13,988 bases of DNA from Saccoglossus kowalevskii (Eukaryota > Hemichordata > Enteropneusta > Harrimaniidae), in the NCBI RefSeq assembly GCF_000003605.2, contig NW_003118938.1, positions 1 through 13,988 of the forward strand, read 5' to 3'. The notes below the pieces were generated by a model. That model saw nothing but the letters and a program-made list of their open reading frames with translations, ran no database searches and was not told where the DNA came from. The position numbers and the translations under genes were made by a program. Below are positions 8,699-13,988 of this stretch, piece by piece (the first letter of the stretch is position 1; each line of letters opens with the position of its first letter).

Positions 8699-9712
8699 TA
8701 AACATGCCACAGGCTACATGTATACTGTATCAAATTTACTCTGTTAAAATGCTTAAGTAAACAATGATCAAACTAACTCATATTTTAATGATCCAGTATA
8801 CATTAAATACAAGTGTTGGTATGCTAATAGAGATGCACTACTAATAGAACAAATACAGTATCTAGCATAACATTATGTAAATTAGAGATCTGACAACCTC
8901 ACCTCTCATGTAACATTTACATTTTAGTTAAATATTTTGGCCCACTCAACCAGTTAAAGTTTATTAAAGATCTTGACCAAACTTTGACCATTTTCAGGGA
9001 AATATTGTGGTTCATTGAACAAATCTGGTACAAGTTTGATTACATCATAATATTTCATATTCCCTATTAAGGCACAATTTAAATATTGCAGCAATCAACA
9101 GTATTTAGCTGCTGCATTGGAGTACAGACCAAATATTCCTACCATGCAACACTTCAATATACTAGAAGCATGCAGTCACAAAAAAAGTAAATATACTTAA
9201 TTACATTCACAGATTAGAAGCAAAATTTGATGAAATCAATATACATAGTTCTCATAACCTAATTTCATTTGAAATAGAATGAAAAGTATAGAGATACGAG
9301 TGAAACAGATAAAGTAAACTTAAAGAATCTATTTGTATTTTGCACATGGGAGTCAAACAATGATAAAACTCATTAAAACTAAAAACTTTAAATAAAAAAA
9401 AAAAAACAATCCATAAAACTTTATTAAGCACAAGCACAGATGATAATCTTCTCTGGGGTCAATAAACTAATAACATTTTCCAGTCCTCTTCACGTTTGCA
9501 TATGGCTAATTTTTATTCGTGGAGTGATGATCTGAATTAAAGTATTTACTCTATTAGAAACACATCACCAATAAAAGCACATTTAGACTAGCAGTAGGTT
9601 GTATCGTATACTGGATCATTAAAAACTTTACTTTATTAGATCATAGACATACCTGTCAGTAACTGTGCTACTAATAGAGCAAATACGATAATGCTAATGC
9701 TGCATGTTATCT
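8699..9712. repeat. Region bounded by imperfect inverted similarity (possible old element)
   Basis: TTTTAATGATCCAGTATAC at 8783-8801 is found exactly, inverted, at 9606-9624. Near the outer edges AACATGC occurs at 8700 and, inverted, near 9708. The word CTACTAATAGAACAAATAC at 8838-8856 recurs in direct orientation at 9668-9686 with one mismatch. This mix of inverted and direct matches suggests an element whose ends carry internal palindromes, or two related short repeats. No coding sequence is recognisable between them and no target-site duplication is clear. Confidence 0.4.
9420..9425 (-). promoter_or_regulatory. Alternative distal poly(A) signal for FBPase
   Basis: On the minus strand this reads AATAAA, followed by GTTTTATGG and a long T run, a plausible downstream element. 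If used, the FBPase 3' UTR would be about 460 bases long. The pair at 9715-9727 lies nearer the stop and may be preferred. Confidence 0.35.
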
Positions 9713-9714
9713 TA

Positions 9715-9727
9715 TTTATTGTTTATT
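9715..9727 (-). promoter_or_regulatory. Tandem poly(A) signals for FBPase
   Basis: Two minus-strand AATAAA words lie side by side (9727-9722 and 9720-9715), about 140 bases after the FBPase stop codon. They predict a short 3' UTR of about 165 bases. Confidence 0.55.
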
Positions 9728-9867
9728 CACAATCGCTAATGGCAACAACAACTTAAAACACAGAAAACACAACTAATAATGTAATGACAAACAATGGTTT
9801 TTCATACTAGGTGACTTATTTGGTCTATCATATGCAGACATTAAGATAAGTATATTTTCTATCAACT
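9728..9867 (-). other. FBPase 3' UTR (proximal)
   Basis: AT-rich sequence between the TAA stop and the tandem AATAAA signals, without further coding content. The exact cleavage site is not visible. Confidence 0.6.
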
Positions 9868-10050
9868 TTAAACTTTCTTCACACATTCTAAGTATTCATT
9901 GACGTCTTCAGGTGAGCCCAGTGCGATAGGACAACGTTGATGTATATTTTCAGGCACAACATCCAATACAGGTTTTGTTCCAGTAGTTGCGATACCACCT
10001 GCTTGTTCTACAATGTATGCCATTGGGTTGCACTCATATAGCAAACGAAG
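9868..10050 (-). CDS. FBP1: FBPase last coding exon, human residues ~275 to C-terminus
   Basis: 60 codons and TAA. It starts [12 protein letters not shown], holding the Glu280 equivalent, and passes through EQAGG, the IHQRCP loop and LGSPEDV. It ends ECVKKV about four residues shorter than human FBP1. The acceptor is TTTTTTTCTTATAG. Confidence 0.96.
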   Translation of the reverse strand, partial: LRLLYECNPMAYIVEQAGGIATTGTKPVLDVVPENIHQRCPIALGSPEDVNEYLECVKKV

Positions 10051-13000
10051 CTATAAGAAAAAAAGTATTTTCATTAAGACATTACATTTCTGTAGTGTTT
10101 GGAAATTTGTAAATTTGTAAAGTTGTTAAGAAATATTACATATATCTCACTATGAGTACATTCAGCAGTTACTGCATACAACTCTGATAATCAAAATATT
10201 GTGATTTAATACACCATAATGGTTTTACTGTTTATGTATATATTTAGTACACAATTATATAAGTTGTATATTAATATAGTATGCAGTAGAAACCTGTACC
10301 TTTAAGTGTATTTATAAATATTTGTAAATACAGACCCCTCATTTTTTAATTAAAATTTGCAATAGTGATTGACTCAAGAGATCAACAATGTCTTTGCCCA
10401 TATGTGGAAACAGACTTATTCAAAATGTTGTGTCTAATTTGATAATGTTGAACCAACTCATCAACTTTTTATCACCAGACTTTCTCGCCCAAATTATTCT
10501 GCACTTTTTTTCTTATATTCTTCAATATTTGTGGAAATGAACCCTAATTTTGGAGTCAACAGACAATATTTGTGGTAGAGAACCCTAATTTTGGAGTCAA
10601 CAGACAATATTTGTCCATTTTCAGTTTTTACTTAAAATAATTGGCTATTATTATCAAGTATGTGCCGCCCTGGACGTCTTTTAGACTAAGACCTCTTTGT
10701 TTACACCAATACGTCTAGCATTCTAGTCCCCTTTTACTGATGATACAACATCATACATTTGTTCTGATCATAAAATGTAGATATCTTTCAAAGTAATATT
10801 TATTCTGTCCTTCCCAGGAGAAAAATATTCGAAGCTGATGTCAGAATTCCATCTGCAACCCATGGGTACAATAGGGCACTTTTGTAAATGGTGTCCCCAA
10901 ATCTATGTGAATACTTGTGAGAGTTTAGTTAGTGAGAATAGAAAGCGTTTAGTATTAATTGACATGGCTGTGCTATTACAGAACAAGACATGCACATTAG
11001 CCCGGGCATGTGTAGTACCGAGAGTTGCTATATAAGCAAACTAGATTTGGTCTGTGACCCCATCTTGCAATTAGCAGATAAACATCATGTTGCACACACC
11101 TACAATTGACTTTAGACATGGCATGGTGTGGCCTCCTTGTGCTGACCCCGATAATTAGTAGACACTATCACCTGGTAAAATGTGTACAGTGCTTGGATCT
11201 CGCTACACCTCTCAAAGAAGCCAATTATAGCAAAGACTAGATGCTGTGGTTTGTAAGGTATATCAGGCAAATAACAAGCTCAGAGATAGTGTGTTGAGTT
11301 TGGAAGTTATAGCAACACAGTTTTCCGAAAATAGTTGAAGAGCAGTAACTGACTGCACCGCCATATTTAAATGTTGTATCATCAGTAAAAGGGGACTAGA
11401 ATGCTAGACGTATTGGTGTAAACAAAGAGGTCTTATTCTAAAAGATTTGTATGTGGGAGTTTCATAACTAAAATATTTAACTATTCATATCTGCATTAAA
11501 CATGTGTGACCTATATATAACACAAGAGAGTTCTTACTTTGCCATTTGGAGATTTCTTGTTTGCTGGATATATAAATATCCCACCATACATAATAGTTCT
11601 GTGTACATCAGCCACCATGGAACCAATGTAGCGAGCATTGTAAGCATTACAACCCTCCTGCAGAAATAATCAAAAAAAAATTGTACATTAAATACTTTCA
11701 CATACTCTACATCAAAATTTGATGATTGTTGCTAAAAATGACAAAATTTTACACAATTGCATAAAGAAAGCAGGATAAAAAGGCTACAGTAGGGAATGAG
11801 TAAAAGTATAAGCCCCTTATTTTTACTTTTCCGAAACTATCGTGAATGGAGTGTGAACGAGTAAACTATTCTTCGATTTGACCTGTGAAAGGTGTATAAA
11901 TACTCAGTTTACCTCTCAAAAATTGCGAATTACCAGTTTTTCTTCATTGTAAAAGTGTTTATTTTAGGACGACTGTTTTTTTTTTTTTTCTTCAAAAAGA
12001 CACAATAACCCCGGCATGGTAAACGAAAGATGAAATTTGGATAATTGTTCATGGGTGGTACATGTAAGATGGTTATAATTGTAAACCAACAAAAAAATCA
12101 TTTTTTCGGAGGCGGTACTCGAGTATAAGCCCACCTCTTAATTGTTTCTGATTTTACATATTCAGGCCCCTGGGTTAAGCTGGTCGGGGAAGTACGGTAG
12201 ATATAATGGGAAAGTATCTAGTTTGAGTGTTTGTGTCTCCAGAGAACTGCATATCGGCATATGTACAAGTTGTTTATTTTATGAATCAATGATATATATA
12301 GTGGTACAAACCTTTGGATACTTTTTATTGTTGACATAGTCCATTACACCTTTCTCCCAGTACTGTGAGTAACCTTCATTAATACTGTAATATTTACCAC
12401 GGGGTTTGATTCTGACATTGCGTTCAGTCAAGACAAACTCTCCAATAGACTGAAAAGACAAAAAAATATGAAACTGGATCAAGCAATTATCCAATCAAAG
12501 ATGTGAATTTACATACCAAGTCAATATTATCATGGAGGTATATAAACTGTTTATACCCCCATGTTGTTATCTACAAATGGTGATAATGAATTCAAAATTG
12601 AACTTTCAACAACACAGCGCTTCATGCTTACCATTTACCCAGATAGTTCACGAAGGAAATAATTTAATTTATGCAATGACTGATGCCATAATATGAAATT
12701 TATATTGGCTATCCATAGAGGCTTTAAGCAGGTGATGTGCAGCATTATTTTTGTTGCCACATACACGTAGTAACCTTTATTTTGTGAGTGAAAAATTGAA
12801 GTTCATCATTTGGAGAAATCCTCACTGTGATTGTTGATGTGGATGGTGAACATAATTTAATAAACAAGTCACAAATGTCAAGTTGCAAATCCTTTTTTCA
12901 AATTTTTTTGCTATAAGTGATTTCAGTTCGCAAATTAAAGGCTATAATTTGAAATATTTTTTACAATGTCATGAATTAACAAGAATACATTTAACTTTTG

Positions 13001-13485
13001 AAAATGAGGTGGGTGCATGAATTATTAATAGAATCAAATGAATCAATACAGTATTAAACGTCCCTCATGGAATATCACATTTTACAACTGTGGATCGATA
13101 GCTTTTCTTGTGTCAGTCTTTTCTGATATATTTTGTGTTATTAAAATTGTTATTTTTCAGATATTAGGATTGATGGGAGCTATTGACGCACACATTTTAG
13201 TGTTTGCATCTACCATCCCTCATTTTTTCACAATGATTCAGTTTAAAAGTTTTACTGTACCCAACATGACTAGGATACAGTTTAACATTTTGTTCATCAT
13301 TGAATGAACATAATTTGTAAAAACTTAATATTTATATTACTTACAGGGTCTAGCATGAATCCATTAACTCCCTGACCAATAGACAACATTACCATGGTAG
13401 CACTACCATATAAGGCATAGCCAGCAGCAACAATATTTCGTCCAGGCTGCAATGCATCTTGTACACCAATTTCACCTTCTGATAT
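9868..13485 (-). CDS. FBP1: Fructose-1,6-bisphosphatase, C-terminal four exons (partial gene)
   Basis: The coding join is complement(9868-10050, 11538-11657, 12312-12449, 13345-13485), giving 193 codons plus stop. The enzyme hydrolyses fructose 1,6-bisphosphate to fructose 6-phosphate, the regulated cytosolic step of gluconeogenesis, normally as a tetramer. The peptide aligns without gaps to about residue 142 through the C-terminus of human FBP1. Visible landmarks in human numbering are ALQPGRN and [15 protein letters not shown] (Asn212, Tyr215); [13 protein letters not shown] (Arg243, Tyr244); Tyr264 and Lys274 in [14 protein letters not shown]; and [12 protein letters not shown] with the metal ligand/catalytic Glu280, matching the FBPase signature. 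No frameshift or stop interrupts it. The N-terminal 141 or so residues, with the AMP site and the other metal ligands, lie beyond 13988. All introns in the window are phase 0 and GT-AG. The symbol follows the vertebrate liver form; FBP1 versus FBP2 has no meaning if the host has a single gene. Confidence 0.97.
10523..10614. repeat. 41-bp tandem duplication with partial third copy
   Basis: Copy 1 is 10523-10563, copy 2 is 10564-10604, and a 10-base partial third copy, CAATATTTGT, is 10605-10614. The copies share CCTAATTTTGGAGTCAACAG and differ only in a few bases near GGAAATGA/GGTAGAGA. Confidence 0.85.
10677..11445. mobile_element. MITE-like element with 75-bp terminal inverted repeats
   Basis: The arms at 10677-10751 and 11371-11445 are inverted copies differing at one base of 75 (GACTAAG against GAATAAG). 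They enclose 619 bases with no recognisable transposase. The outer ends begin TCTTTTAGA. A 7-base direct repeat, GTATGTG, lies at 10658-10664 and 11449-11455. It could be a target-site duplication if the true ends lie a few bases outside the symmetric arms, but the spacing is uneven (12 against 3 bases), so this is uncertain. The near-identity of the arms suggests a recent insertion or arm homogenisation. The transcript of this intron could fold into a long hairpin. The class (DNA transposon MITE or foldback) is not determined. Confidence 0.72.
10838..11035 (+). other. 65-codon open frame inside the inverted-repeat element
   Basis: Starts [19 protein letters not shown] and ends VVPRVAI. I recognise no family, and it has no close upstream or downstream coding continuation. 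It may be a fragment of captured sequence or chance; it is not treated as a gene. Confidence 0.12.
11538..11657 (-). CDS. FBP1: FBPase exon, human residues ~235-274
   Basis: 40 codons, from [15 protein letters not shown] to KKSPNGK. The acceptor is TTATTTCTGCAG and the donor AAA|GTAAGA. It carries Arg243 (which reaches into the neighbouring subunit's active site), Tyr244, Tyr264 and Lys274 equivalents, all unchanged. Cys replaces the usual small residue shortly before the ARY motif. Confidence 0.96.
11658..12311 (-). other. FBPase intron, 654 bp, with a spaced direct repeat
   Basis: A GT-AG phase-0 intron. AGTATAAGCCC occurs at 11805-11815 and again at 12122-12132, 317 bases apart in the same orientation; both sit in a GAGTA-like context followed by C-rich then T-rich sequence. 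A long T run lies near 11976-11990. The pair may mark the ends or internal repeats of an old element, but boundaries are not clear. Confidence 0.55.
12312..12449 (-). CDS. FBP1: FBPase exon, human residues ~189-234
   Basis: 46 codons, from [11 protein letters not shown] to NNKKYPK. The acceptor is TTGTCTTTTCAG and the donor AAG|GTTTGT. It contains the substrate-binding NEGY motif (Asn212, Tyr215 equivalents). The stretch between NEGY and KKYPK is divergent but keeps the family length. Confidence 0.95.
12450..13344 (-). other. FBPase intron, 895 bp
   Basis: A GT-AG phase-0 intron, AT-rich. I see no gene or repeat in it. The plus-strand open frame 13038-13307 is hydrophobic and composition-driven and lies antisense inside the intron. 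Confidence 0.85.
13345..13485 (-). CDS. FBP1: FBPase exon, human residues ~142-188
   Basis: 47 codons, from [17 protein letters not shown] to GVNGFMLDP. The acceptor is TATTTTGCAG and the donor CCT|GTAAGT. It holds the strongly conserved [11 protein letters not shown] segment. The start of the exon (ISEGEIGVQ) is the least conserved part, as expected for the surface loop before DALQPGRN. Confidence 0.95.
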
Positions 13486-13988
13486 CTGCAAAATATGAAG
13501 CATTTATAAATTAAATAATGTAAATTCATTATTTATTCACAAGGTTTTAATTTCGTTATTTTCGTTCATAAGTAAAATCGGCTGAATTAAATATATGTGA
13601 ACATGTAAAATAACAATGTAATATAATATCTTATTCAAAGAACAAATGCACACATTCACAGTAACAAAGAACTTGCACTTCATTTCCTAACTTTGTCAGT
13701 TGTTTTGCTTCATGGAGTATTTTGATTCTAAATGAGAGCTTGTCAAATTTCAATCTAGTTTGGTCTTTTTTTTTTTTTTTCAACGTTCAATATTTCTGAA
13801 GTTATTGGCTGTCTTTGTCAAAAGAAGGGATCAATTTCCATTTAATAATGCCAGTTAATTTAATTTAAAATTGCATGTTCTGCTTGTACATGACCCCTGA
13901 TATTGTTAAAACATTCCATGCATGGCACAGTTCCTGTTAGTTATCAAATTTAAATATATGGTTTTGTTTATAGTAATATAGTTGGAAA
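13486..13988 (-). other. 3' part of the next upstream FBPase intron
   Basis: Non-coding and AT-rich, with no further FBPase exon visible before the window edge. A T run occurs near 13767-13780. It contains copy B of the short dispersed repeat. Confidence 0.8.
13528..13588. repeat. Short dispersed repeat, copy B
   Basis: ATTATTTATTCACAAGGTTT and the following TTAATTTCGTTATTTTCG, then ATAAGTAAAATCGGCTGAATT, match the copy at 6154-6215 in the same orientation, with several substitutions. The hairpin seen in copy A has decayed here. Confidence 0.5.

Larger units (their letters stand above)
10051..11537 (-). other. FBPase last intron, 1487 bp
   Basis: A GT-AG phase-0 intron, the longest complete intron here. 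It holds a 41-bp tandem duplication and a 769-bp element with 75-bp inverted repeats, both listed separately. It is AT-rich elsewhere. Confidence 0.9.

Noticed and set aside
12142-12339. 65-codon plus-strand open frame
   Set aside because: Antisense to an FBPase intron and exon edge; no family resemblance.
13038-13307. 89-codon hydrophobic plus-strand frame resembling membrane segments
   Set aside because: Lies within an FBPase intron on the opposite strand; T-rich codons produce F, I, L and V without any conserved pattern.
1-13988. tRNA, rRNA, CRISPR array or operon-like gene cluster
   Set aside because: Nothing with tRNA arms, rRNA conserved words, or regularly spaced identical repeats with unique spacers was found on either strand; the window is intron-containing animal DNA.

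Overview
The window looks like invertebrate animal nuclear DNA. It is AT-rich and intron-rich, with GT-AG introns, AATAAA poly(A) signals, decayed non-LTR retrotransposons, a MITE-like inverted repeat and several short tandem repeats. No bacterial, organellar or viral gene organisation is visible. I cannot name the species. The FBPase sequence and the LINE type would fit a marine invertebrate such as a mollusc, hemichordate or cephalochordate, but this is inference.

Only two genes can be supported, and both are incomplete. They are arranged tail to tail, with their 5' parts outside the window. On the right, on the minus strand, the last four coding exons of fructose-1,6-bisphosphatase run from 13485 down to the stop codon at 9868. 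They give 193 residues, matching about residue 142 to the C-terminus of the 338-residue human liver enzyme. All three introns inside the window are phase 0. The substrate-binding residues and the catalytic Glu280 equivalent are present. On the left, on the plus strand, 1240-1485 looks like the last coding exon of a protein I do not recognise (81 codons plus stop), followed by a poly(A) signal near 1832.

Layout: 3-623 is the 3' end of a dead LINE with an AT-repeat tail. 624-870 is an unexplained, less AT-rich patch. 1240-1860 is the unknown terminal exon and its 3' UTR. 1860-3780 is AT-rich non-coding sequence. 3785-4600 is a decayed LINE reverse-transcriptase core on the minus strand. 4629-5180 is the longest open frame of the window and is unclassified. 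5190-8090 is non-coding, with two CTCF-like motifs and a small hairpin repeat. 8097-8690 is a cluster of nested tandem repeats. 8699-9712 is bounded by imperfect inverted similarity that may mark an old element. 9715-13485 is the FBPase 3' region and exons, with a 75-bp inverted-repeat element inside the last intron.

The two genes show no functional link. FBPase is the gluconeogenic enzyme that hydrolyses fructose 1,6-bisphosphate. I found no convincing new multi-gene system. The items most worth a second look are the unknown terminal exon, the nearly perfect 75-bp inverted repeat in an FBPase intron, the paired CTCF-like sites between the convergent genes, and the recurring palindrome TACCGGTA.
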